Below, in pieces: positions 16,305 through 23,111 of a DNA stretch of 64,000 nucleotides. The position numbers were made by a program, and so were the translations under genes. The stretch's first letter is position 1, and every line of letters starts with the position of its first letter. The notes beneath the pieces are model-generated. The model worked only from the letters and a program-made list of their open reading frames with translations. It ran no database searches and was not told the origin of the DNA. The stretch is from positions 316,001 to 380,000 of the forward strand of contig NZ_CP029186.1 of assembly GCF_003096035.1 (NCBI RefSeq), read 5' to 3'. Origin of the DNA: Flavobacterium album. GTDB lineage: Bacteria; Bacteroidota; Bacteroidia; Flavobacteriales; Flavobacteriaceae.

Positions 16305-17363
16305 ATGAATATTAAAATTACAGGTTCAGGGAGTTATATCCCCACAAGAACCGTTACGAACCTTGACTTCGCAAAGCATGTTTTCCTTAACGATGACGGC
16401 ACCCCACTTAACTATTCGAATGAGGTGGTAACCGAGAAATTCAGGCAGATCACCGGGATCGCAGAACGCCGCTATGTTGAGGATAACCTGCAGACATCTG
16501 ACATAGCCTTTCTGGCTGCTGAAAAAGCGATAGAAAGCGCCGGTATCGACCCGGAAACACTCGACTATATCATTTTTGCCCATAACTTTGGCAATGTCAG
16601 GAGCGGGACGATACAGGGCGACATGCTGCCGAGCCTTTCAGCACGCGTAAAGCACAGCCTTAAAATAAAGAATCCGAAATGCGTGGCTTACGACCTTCTT
16701 TTCGGGTGTCCCGGATGGGTGGAAGGCGTTATCCAGGCCCAGGCGTTCATTAAGGCCGGTATGGCTAAAAAATGCCTTGTCATTGGTGCCGAAACACTGT
16801 CAAGGGTTGTCGACCCGCACGACAGGGACAGTATGATCTATTCCGATGGTGCAGGGGCAACCATTATAGAGGCAACAGAGGACGAAGGCGGTATCCTTGC
16901 GCACGAAACAGCATCTTTTACCCATGATGAAGCCTATTTCCTGTATTTCGGAAACTCTTTCAATACCGATCACGATCCGGATGTACGCTACATTAAGATG
17001 TACGGCCGGAAAATATATGAATTTGCCCTTAACCACGTGCCTCTGGCCATGAAGGAATGCCTGGATAAAAGCGGGCTTGCCATTGAAGACGTAACCAAAG
17101 TGCTTATTCACCAGGCGAACGAAAAAATGGACGAGGCGATAGTGCAGCGTTTCTTTAAGCTCTACAACCACAGCGCCGCAAAAGACATCATGCCCATGTG
17201 CATTGGCAAGCTGGGGAACAGCAGTGTGGCCACCATACCCACGCTTTATGACCTGATGATAAAAGGAAAACTGAAAGAACAACAGCTCCATAAAGGCGAT
17301 GTGGTATTATTTGCTTCTGTAGGGGCAGGTATGAACATCAATGCTTTTGTTTATAAAGTGTAA
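16305..17363 (+). CDS. 3-oxoacyl-ACP synthase III family protein (KAS III-like)
   Basis: Thiolase-fold condensing enzyme of 352 residues. The catalytic triad is visible: Cys135 in LFGCPGWVEG, His269 in VLIHQANEKM, and Asn305 in GKLGNSSVATIPTLY. KAS III enzymes start fatty acid chains from acyl-CoA and malonyl-ACP; relatives make branched, aryl or ketone products. GSGSYIPTRTVTN is the conserved N-terminus. No other fatty acid gene is adjacent, and the housekeeping fabH of these bacteria normally sits with plsX, so this is probably a second, specialised copy (inference). Confidence 0.9.
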   Translation: MNIKITGSGSYIPTRTVTNLDFAKHVFLNDDGTPLNYSNEVVTEKFRQITGIAERRYVEDNLQTSDIAFLAAEKAIESAGIDPETLDYIIFAHNFGNVRSGTIQGDMLPSLSARVKHSLKIKNPKCVAYDLLFGCPGWVEGVIQAQAFIKAGMAKKCLVIGAETLSRVVDPHDRDSMIYSDGAGATIIEATEDEGGILAHETASFTHDEAYFLYFGNSFNTDHDPDVRYIKMYGRKIYEFALNHVPLAMKECLDKSGLAIEDVTKVLIHQANEKMDEAIVQRFFKLYNHSAAKDIMPMCIGKLGNSSVATIPTLYDLMIKGKLKEQQLHKGDVVLFASVGAGMNINAFVYKV

Positions 17364-17436
17364 ATGTTTGGAACGCGGATGACGCGGTTCTTTGATAATC
17401 AAGGACATTTTGTCTTTGCAAAATATATGTTCCAGA

Positions 17437-17467
17437 CCCCAAAGGTTTAAAAACCTTTGGGGCCTTT
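17437..17467 (+). terminator. Hairpin terminator after the KAS III-like gene
   Basis: CCCCAAAGGTTT (17437-17448) and its complement (17451-17462) are followed by CCTTTTTG. The stem is strong and nearly symmetrical, so it may work on both strands. Confidence 0.8.
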
Positions 17468-17500
17468 TTGTATGATGCGGATTGAAAATATGATTTTGAA

Positions 17501-17604
17501 CGTTTGCGTGAGCGATAGAAGCGGCATCCCCGTAACGCAGTGGAGGGATATAGCGGATAGCGCGACCCTCGAAGTGGCTTGTGCGTTGGAAGGGGCACGC
17601 CCAA
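17501..17604. repeat. Flavobacterial intergenic repeat-like element
   Basis: A GC-richer block between convergent genes, starting CGTTTGCGTGAGCGATAGAA, with GCGGCATCC, ATAGCGGATAGCGCGACCC and a GGGGCACGCCC end. I recall similar 'GAGCGATAGAAGCGG...ATAGCGGA.AGC' blocks between genes in many Bacteroidetes, probably mobile or structured repeats. No protein is credible here despite an open frame on the minus strand. Confidence 0.5.
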
Positions 17605-17606
17605 AA

Positions 17607-19076
17607 TTATCTTTTTATTTTCGCTAAAACTTTATCTACAGAAACATTTACCTGGTAAACCAGCCTCAGCTTGTATACGGTAAATGCCGTAACTGCCATG
17701 TAAAGCCCTATTTTGTAAAGAAGGTTAATAAGGTGCGAAGCGCTGTTAGGAAGAAAATATATAAGCGCCCCGGCAGCAGCGAAGATAAGGCCCATCTGGA
17801 AGAACTTTTTGTCGAAAGGGAGCAGTCCGAACTTTTTGTAAATGAAAAGGAGTTTGCTGATATTGAAAAGGGTCATGCTGATAAACGATGCCCAGGCCAC
17901 ACCGGTGATCCCGTAGCCTGCCCCGATAAACCAGATGTTAAGCGATACATTGACACCAATAAGAAGTAGCACCGCTAAAAGGTTAAAACGGTAGTATTTG
18001 GAATAGGTGATAATTTCGCCGTTAAAGCCTGTAGCCATATTGACCAACACGCTAAAGCCCAATATTTGGATGATAGGGATTGTCGCTTTCAGCTTATCAT
18101 AGTCGGGCATAAGGCGGAACAGGTCTTCCAACCCTATGAAAATACAGCCATAGAGCACAGCGCCAATAAAGAAAAGCAGGCGGGCTATTTCTTTGTATTT
18201 TACATTCAACTCGGCAATATTGTGGTTTTTGAGATAATTGGAAATGATGGGCGCATAGAGGGCGAACATCCCAACGGCGGGTATCTGCAACGTAGTGGCC
18301 AGGATAGCCCCAATGCTGAACACACCGTTGGCTTCCATAGAAATCATCTTAGGGATTATGAGTCCGTCTATCCGGAAGGCGAGTAATGAGCCGAGGCTCC
18401 CTGCGAGTGAATACAGGCTGTAGCGAAAATATTCTTTGCGGGATATTTCGCCAAACAGTGTCTTAAAGCGGTAATTGAACCCCGGTTTGTAATATTTAAA
18501 TAAATAGATTGCGGTAAAAAGTAGTATGAGAATAAAACCGCACATGTATATCCATAAAGCAGCATCGCGCGTTACTACATTATAAATCAGCAATAAAAAG
18601 GCGGCAGGCAGCACCACTTTGGGTATCAGTTTTTCGAACATGGCAGGCCAGGCAATCTTTTGCAGGTCCTGCAACTGCTTTTTAAACAACTCTACAAATG
18701 CCAAGGCAACAGCTATGGGGAAAGCAAAATAGACCAACCCTTTGAATTCGGGTTCGCCCAGTTCCTCATAAAACAATACTCCTGCGAAGACTATACTGCT
18801 GACCGCTGCAACCGAAAAAATACTATAGAGGAAAAGCTGTTTTTGGCGGTGTTCATTCAGGGCAGGATAAAATTTAATGAGTGACTGGCTAGCTCCCAAA
18901 ACCATTACAGGGAACAGCAATTGCGAAATGCTGTCGATGTACCTCACAATGCCCTGGAACTCGAAATTACGCGGATAGATAAGCAGTGAAGAGACCACGC
19001 CTATGGCAGTACCCATGTAGTTGATGATGGCAAACCACACCACCTGCTTTATGGGGGCTACTTTTTGCTTTTCCAT
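17607..19076 (-). CDS. Polysaccharide flippase (Wzx / MATE-like oligosaccharide exporter)
   Basis: 489-residue inner-membrane protein with about 14 helices, belonging to the polysaccharide biosynthesis protein family that flips undecaprenyl-linked oligosaccharides to the periplasm. Start KQVVWFAIINYMGTAIGVVS is the usual first helix; GFSVLVNMATGFNGEIITYS and NIWFIGAGYGITGVAWASFI are typical later segments. Its start overlaps the stop of the upstream glycosyltransferase (19076), so the two are co-transcribed. This implies assembly of a surface glycan or lipid-linked sugar. Confidence 0.88.
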   Translation of the reverse strand: MEKQKVAPIKQVVWFAIINYMGTAIGVVSSLLIYPRNFEFQGIVRYIDSISQLLFPVMVLGASQSLIKFYPALNEHRQKQLFLYSIFSVAAVSSIVFAGVLFYEELGEPEFKGLVYFAFPIAVALAFVELFKKQLQDLQKIAWPAMFEKLIPKVVLPAAFLLLIYNVVTRDAALWIYMCGFILILLFTAIYLFKYYKPGFNYRFKTLFGEISRKEYFRYSLYSLAGSLGSLLAFRIDGLIIPKMISMEANGVFSIGAILATTLQIPAVGMFALYAPIISNYLKNHNIAELNVKYKEIARLLFFIGAVLYGCIFIGLEDLFRLMPDYDKLKATIPIIQILGFSVLVNMATGFNGEIITYSKYYRFNLLAVLLLIGVNVSLNIWFIGAGYGITGVAWASFISMTLFNISKLLFIYKKFGLLPFDKKFFQMGLIFAAAGALIYFLPNSASHLINLLYKIGLYMAVTAFTVYKLRLVYQVNVSVDKVLAKIKR

Positions 19077-19945
19077 TACAGGGCGCGTTTTCTGGCAGCA
19101 ATGATCTGCCCCGGTTTTACAATAAAGCTTTTGTAGTATTTGAGCAATTCCCGTAGCATATGTTTCACCTCTGCCCTATTGTAAAATTTACTGAAATATT
19201 TCGGCAGGCCAAGCGCTTCTTTCAGGCCTTGCTTGTATGCGCTGAAAAGGCTTCGGTTGGGATCGATAAGCGTTGCTAATATCTTGTATTTGCTTTGGGT
19301 AAGGTCTTTGTTGAGATTTCGGGTGATAACGCGGTCGTGGACGATTTTAGAATGTATATCGATACCTATAAGGAACTTGTGGTAATGCACGCGGTCGCAA
19401 TAGTTCCTGTCTTCGCCATAATGCCCGAAAAGTGGCTCGAAGAAACCCACTTTTTCTACACATTTTTTGCTGACAAGCCAAGCTGCTGCATTAACGAACG
19501 GAACAACCGCAACGCCATCCTGCTCTTTAGTTTTCCGGCTGTAATAGGTTTCGAAGCTTTTGTCAAACTGTATTCCGTCCCCGGAATAATGCATCGGGCT
19601 CATTATCCCAAAAGCAGCATCCTTTTCCATTTTCCCGACAAGGCTGCCTACAGTTCCTCCAAACACCCATGCATCCTGGTTGAGCAGGAAAAAATAGTCT
19701 GCCCCCTGCTCCAGCGCCATTTTCATCCCTATGTTATTGGCTTTGCCGAAACCAAGGTTGTCAGGTGACTTGACAAGCTGAACCTGAGAATACTTTTCCA
19801 AAAGCGCAACAGAGTCATCAGTTGAATTATTGTCGATAGCTATAATGCTCACGTGATATGATGATGCCAGCAGCGACGCGATATTCTTATCGATCCAGCG
19901 CGCGCCGTTGTAGGTGACAATAATTACAAAAACCTTTTTATCCAA
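19076..19945 (-). CDS. Family 2 glycosyltransferase (rhamnosyltransferase-like)
   Basis: GT-A fold transferase; the frame is open to a GTG at 19984, but TTG at 19945 is preferred because it yields LDKKVFVIIVTYNG (the family's usual first strand) and lies just after a good -7 box. Product about 289 residues. Motifs: IAIDNNSTDDS, the donor-site LLNQDAWV in place of DxD, and FGHYGEDRNYCDR with the catalytic-base Asp/Glu region. It probably adds a deoxyhexose or similar sugar to a lipid-linked glycan. The flippase follows directly; the divergent gene at 20000 is another family 2 transferase. Confidence 0.87.
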   Translation of the reverse strand: MDKKVFVIIVTYNGARWIDKNIASLLASSYHVSIIAIDNNSTDDSVALLEKYSQVQLVKSPDNLGFGKANNIGMKMALEQGADYFFLLNQDAWVFGGTVGSLVGKMEKDAAFGIMSPMHYSGDGIQFDKSFETYYSRKTKEQDGVAVVPFVNAAAWLVSKKCVEKVGFFEPLFGHYGEDRNYCDRVHYHKFLIGIDIHSKIVHDRVITRNLNKDLTQSKYKILATLIDPNRSLFSAYKQGLKEALGLPKYFSKFYNRAEVKHMLRELLKYYKSFIVKPGQIIAARKRAL

Positions 19946-19963
19946 TGTTTCGCTTTTCTTCCG

Positions 19964-19971
19964 CAAAAATA
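19964..19971 (-). promoter_or_regulatory. Promoter -7 box for the glycosyltransferase-flippase operon
   Basis: On the minus strand TATTTTTG, ending 18 bp before the TTG at 19945. This box lies inside the longer reading from GTG 19984, which argues against that start. Confidence 0.5.
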
Positions 19972-19999
19972 AGGATATTTGCACCTATTCTGCTACAAA

Positions 20000-20854
20000 A
20001 TGAATTATTACGTTATTATCCCCGCTTACAACGAAGCTGCTTTTATAGGCGAAATGCTACAGTCACTCGCCGGGCAGACAGCGCTTCCTGCGAAAGCTGT
20101 TGTAGTGAATGATAATTCGACCGACGGTACAGAGAATATTGTTACGGGATTTTCAACGGCACATCCGTGGGTAACGTTGGTAAATAAAAAATCGGATGCC
20201 ATACACCTGCCGGGCAGTAAAGTAATTCAGGCTTTCAACGCCGGGTATGAAACGCTTGACGAAAATTATGACATCATTGTAAAGCTGGATGCCGACCTTA
20301 TACTGCCCCCTGATTATTTTGAAACGATATTGAATGCTTTTGCAGCCAATGAAAAGGCCGGAATGGCCGGAGGCTTCGCCTATATAGAAAAAAATGGGGA
20401 GTGGATACTGGAGAACCTTACCGATAAAGACCATATCCGGGGAGCATTCAAAGCCTACCGGAAAGAATGCTTTTTGCAGATAGGCAAGCTCAGGGCTGCC
20501 ATGGGCTGGGATACGGCCGATGAGCTCCTTGCCAAATTTTACGGATGGGAAGTGGTTACCATCGAAAGCCTGAAGGTAAAGCACCTAAAGCCTACCGGGG
20601 CCAGCTATAACAAAGCGGCGCGCTACAAGCAGGGCGAGGCTTTTTACACCCTTGGCTACGGCTTCCTGATAACCGCTATTGCCGGGGCTAAGCTTGCGAT
20701 GCGAAAAAAGAAACCGTTCCTGTTCATCGATTATATTAACGGCTTCCTAAAAGCAAAAAGGCAGGGGAAACCGATGCTGGTTACCCCGGAGCAGGCAAAA
20801 TTTATCCGCAGGTACCGCTGGGATAAAATGAAGGGCAAAATATTTAATAAGTAA
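20000..20854 (+). CDS. Family 2 glycosyltransferase
   Basis: 284-residue GT-A enzyme. YYVIIPAYNEAAFIGEML opens the nucleotide-sugar fold, VVVNDNSTDGT follows, and KLDADLILP carries the metal-binding DAD (97-99). The acceptor part has MGWDTADELLAKFYGW. ATG 20000 is preferred over an upstream TTG at 19979, which would overlap the divergent promoter. No membrane helix is obvious, so it should act at the cytoplasmic face. It probably belongs to the same glycan pathway as its divergent neighbours. Confidence 0.88.
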   Translation: MNYYVIIPAYNEAAFIGEMLQSLAGQTALPAKAVVVNDNSTDGTENIVTGFSTAHPWVTLVNKKSDAIHLPGSKVIQAFNAGYETLDENYDIIVKLDADLILPPDYFETILNAFAANEKAGMAGGFAYIEKNGEWILENLTDKDHIRGAFKAYRKECFLQIGKLRAAMGWDTADELLAKFYGWEVVTIESLKVKHLKPTGASYNKAARYKQGEAFYTLGYGFLITAIAGAKLAMRKKKPFLFIDYINGFLKAKRQGKPMLVTPEQAKFIRRYRWDKMKGKIFNK

Positions 20855-20928
20855 AGTATTAAAAAACTATTAACTACTATTAGATACTGATTACAATTCG
20901 GTACTTTAGCCATTATTTTTAAGTATAA

Positions 20929-21669
20929 ATGATAAGAGCATTACACCAGATAGGCATCTATTTCCTGATGCTGAAAGAGGTCTTCAACAAACCGACCAAA
21001 TGGAAGGTGATGAAGCCCCTGATTTTTAAGGAAGTTGATGACCTCATAATAGGTTCACTTGGCATTGTGGCATTCATTTCGTTCTTTATCGGGGCGGTTG
21101 TTGCCATACAGACGGCACTGAACCTTACCAACCCGCTAATACCGAAAATGCTTATTGCGTTTGCAACTAGGCAGTCGGTAATATTGGAATTCGCACCTAC
21201 CTTCATTTCCATTATCATGGCGGGCCGTGCAGGATCGTATATTACCTCGAGTATAGGTACCATGCGCGTTACCGAGCAGATTGATGCTCTTGAAGTGATG
21301 GGTGTAAATTCCCTGAACTATCTTGTATTCCCAAAAATAATCGCTTTTACACTTTATCCTTTTGTAATTGCATTGTCAATGTTCCTGGGCATGTTTGGCG
21401 GTTATGTAGCAGGTGTTTACGGAGGTTTTATAGGCAGCGATGAATTTATTCAGGGTATGCAGACGGACTTTATACCTTACCATATTTTTTATGCATTTTT
21501 CAAGACATTATTATTTGGTATGGTATTGGCCACAGTGCCGTCATTCCATGGTTTTTATATGAAGGGCGGGGCGCTTGAGGTAGGAAAAGCAAGTACAACC
21601 TCGTTTGTATGGACGAGTGTTACCATTATCCTGATCAACTACATACTAACCCAATTAATGTTAAGCTGA
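20929..21669 (+). CDS. mlaE: MlaE-family ABC transporter permease (lipid transport)
   Basis: 246-residue permease of the MlaE/YrbE type, which moves phospholipids between inner and outer membranes. Recognised by the family core APTFISIIMAGRAGSYITSS, GTMRVTEQIDALEVMGV and FPKIIAFTLYPFVIALSM, with about five helices. A TACTTTAG box lies about 30 bp upstream. It overlaps the ATPase gene by one base. The MCE substrate-binding partner (MlaD-like) is expected nearby but is absent between 22452 and the next gene, so it must be encoded elsewhere. Confidence 0.92.
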   Translation: MIRALHQIGIYFLMLKEVFNKPTKWKVMKPLIFKEVDDLIIGSLGIVAFISFFIGAVVAIQTALNLTNPLIPKMLIAFATRQSVILEFAPTFISIIMAGRAGSYITSSIGTMRVTEQIDALEVMGVNSLNYLVFPKIIAFTLYPFVIALSMFLGMFGGYVAGVYGGFIGSDEFIQGMQTDFIPYHIFYAFFKTLLFGMVLATVPSFHGFYMKGGALEVGKASTTSFVWTSVTIILINYILTQLMLS

Positions 21670-22451
21670 TGATAGAAGTAAAAGATATAAAGAAATCATT
21701 TGGGGAGGCTGAAGTACTAAAAGGGATATCCACCACTTTTGAAAGCGGAAAGACCAACCTCATCATTGGGCGAAGCGGATCGGGTAAAACGGTAATGCTA
21801 AAAACCCTGCTTGGTATACACACACCTGATTCGGGCACTATATCATTCGACGGCAGGATCTACTCTGAGCTCAACGCAGATGAAAAGAGGGCATTGCGTA
21901 CCGAGATAGGAATGGTTTTCCAGGGCAGCGCGCTTTTCGATTCGATGTCGGTTGAGGACAATGTAGCCTTTCCGCTGAAAATGTTTACCAAAAAACGGAG
22001 TAAAGAAGTACGGGACCGGGTTAATGAAGTACTGGAAAGGGTTAATCTGAAAGATGCCAACAAAAAATTCCCTAACGAGATATCGGGCGGTATGCAGAAA
22101 AGGGTCGCCATTGCAAGGGCTATCGTAAACAACCCCAAATACCTTTTTTGCGATGAGCCCAACTCGGGACTTGACCCCGAAACATCCATCGTTATTGATG
22201 AGCTGGTGCAGGAGATCACCAAAGAATATAATATCACCACGGTGATCAATACCCACGATATGAACTCGGTGCTGCAGATCGGGGAAAAGATTGTTTTCCT
22301 CAAAAACGGCATCAAGGAATGGGAAGGCGACAACACGCAGATTCTTGAAACACGGAATAAATCGATCGTTGAATTCGTTTACTCATCCGATCTTTTCAAG
22401 AAAGTGCGTGAAAGCCTGCTTGCTGAAGAAGAAGAGCATAAGAAGGAATAG
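21669..22451 (+). CDS. mlaF: MlaF-type ABC transporter ATP-binding protein
   Basis: 260-residue ATPase that powers the MlaE permease. Walker A GRSGSGKT (34-41), Q-loop VFQGSALF, signature ISGGMQKR (138-145), Walker B LFCDEPNSGLD (159-169) and switch His in NTHDM are all intact. The start is ATG 21669, which overlaps the permease stop (TGATG); a longer frame from 21609 runs inside the permease and is not used. The acidic and basic tail (LLAEEEEHKKE) is typical of flavobacterial copies. Confidence 0.94.
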   Translation: MIEVKDIKKSFGEAEVLKGISTTFESGKTNLIIGRSGSGKTVMLKTLLGIHTPDSGTISFDGRIYSELNADEKRALRTEIGMVFQGSALFDSMSVEDNVAFPLKMFTKKRSKEVRDRVNEVLERVNLKDANKKFPNEISGGMQKRVAIARAIVNNPKYLFCDEPNSGLDPETSIVIDELVQEITKEYNITTVINTHDMNSVLQIGEKIVFLKNGIKEWEGDNTQILETRNKSIVEFVYSSDLFKKVRESLLAEEEEHKKE

Positions 22452-22458
22452 TGATTTC

Positions 22459-22505
22459 AGTTTTCAGCCTGCCGGCCGGCAAAGGCAGGTCGCAGTCACG
22501 GTTTT
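22459..22505 (+). repeat. Dispersed 47-bp intergenic repeat, copy 2
   Basis: Matches the minus-strand sequence of 506-552 at 43 of 47 positions. It begins 7 bp after the mlaF stop and has the same orientation relative to the upstream gene as copy 1. Confidence 0.75.
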
Positions 22506-22533
22506 CAGTGACAGCGGTTGTGAAAATAATTAG

Positions 22534-22568
22534 AAAGCCCGTTCGTGAAAAGACGGGCTTTGTTTTTT
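22534..22568 (+). terminator. Terminator of the mlaE-mlaF operon
   Basis: AAAGCCCGT (22534-22542) pairs with ACGGGCTTT (22553-22561), followed by GTTTTTT. Confidence 0.85.
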
Positions 22569-22616
22569 AATTCCTACCACTTAAGTTGACAAAAAATAGT
22601 CAATAATTTAAACCGA

Positions 22617-22925
22617 CAAGGTTTTAAAAACACAGGTTTTCAGAAGTCTATAGGATTCTGTGAATGAATAAATTAAATTTTTAAATTATTTAATTTTACA
22701 GGGATTAAAGGTTTATCGGTAATGCTTATATGCCGCTCCTCCGGAGCTCAAGTAGTTTCGCTTACATTTTGCTATAAATATTCCGTCCCTCCGGGACTCA
22801 TCAGTGGCAGCCCCAGCGGGGCGATATGTTTATAGAGACGTTGAACATGAATGCCTTAGAACTCCGGAGGAGTGATATATGAATTATTTATAACTCTTCC
22901 GAAAACCTGTGTTTTTAAAACCTTG
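22617..22925. repeat. Composite island: four 5-bp hairpins inside a 25-bp inverted repeat
   Basis: Perfect 25-bp terminal inverted repeats (22617-22641 and 22901-22925, each holding AAGGTTTTAAAAAC or its complement) enclose four mini-hairpins with 5-bp stems and 3-nt loops: GCTCC-TCC-GGAGC (22735-22747), GTCCC-TCC-GGGAC (22785-22797), GCCCC-AGC-GGGGC (22810-22822) and ACTCC-GGA-GGAGT (22861-22873). The first two follow an ATAAATATTCC-like stretch; the last two follow it only when read on the other strand, so the island is symmetrical. No reading frame is present. Confidence 0.75.
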
Positions 22926-22960
22926 CAGTTTGAGAACGCAACGATTGTTATTGGTTTCAT

Positions 22961-22981
22961 GAAAGGTCTTCGAGACCTTTC
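22961..22981. repeat. Perfect 9-bp hairpin
   Basis: GAAAGGTCT and AGACCTTTC flank a TCG loop; no T tract. It lies between the repeat island and the terminator of the surface-protein gene. Confidence 0.6.
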
Positions 22982-23057
22982 AGATATAATTAAAATAAAG
23001 TTTCAGTCTATTTTATACTTATAATTGGTAATATCAAAAAAAGCGTTAGGCATTTGA

Positions 23058-23088
23058 TAAAAAAAGCCCGTTCAATCGAACGGGCCTT
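23058..23088 (-). terminator. Terminator of the 1583-residue surface-protein gene
   Basis: On the minus strand GCCCGTTC-GATT-GAACGGGC (23085-23066) is followed by a run of seven T residues, 27 bp past the stop codon. Confidence 0.88.
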
Positions 23089-23111
23089 GGTGCGTTTTGG
23101 AAAGTAATGTA

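Noticed and set aside
17338..17604. Minus-strand open frame of 88 residues between the KAS III and flippase genes
   Set aside because: It covers a terminator and a repeat block, overlaps the end of the KAS III gene, and has a composition unlike any protein.
22291..22533. 80-residue frame across the mlaF end and the repeat
   Set aside because: Out-of-frame overlap with mlaF and repeat DNA; no domain.
22617..22925. Possible CRISPR array
   Set aside because: The hairpin units are inverted relative to each other, differ in stem sequence, have no uniform spacers and no cas genes nearby.
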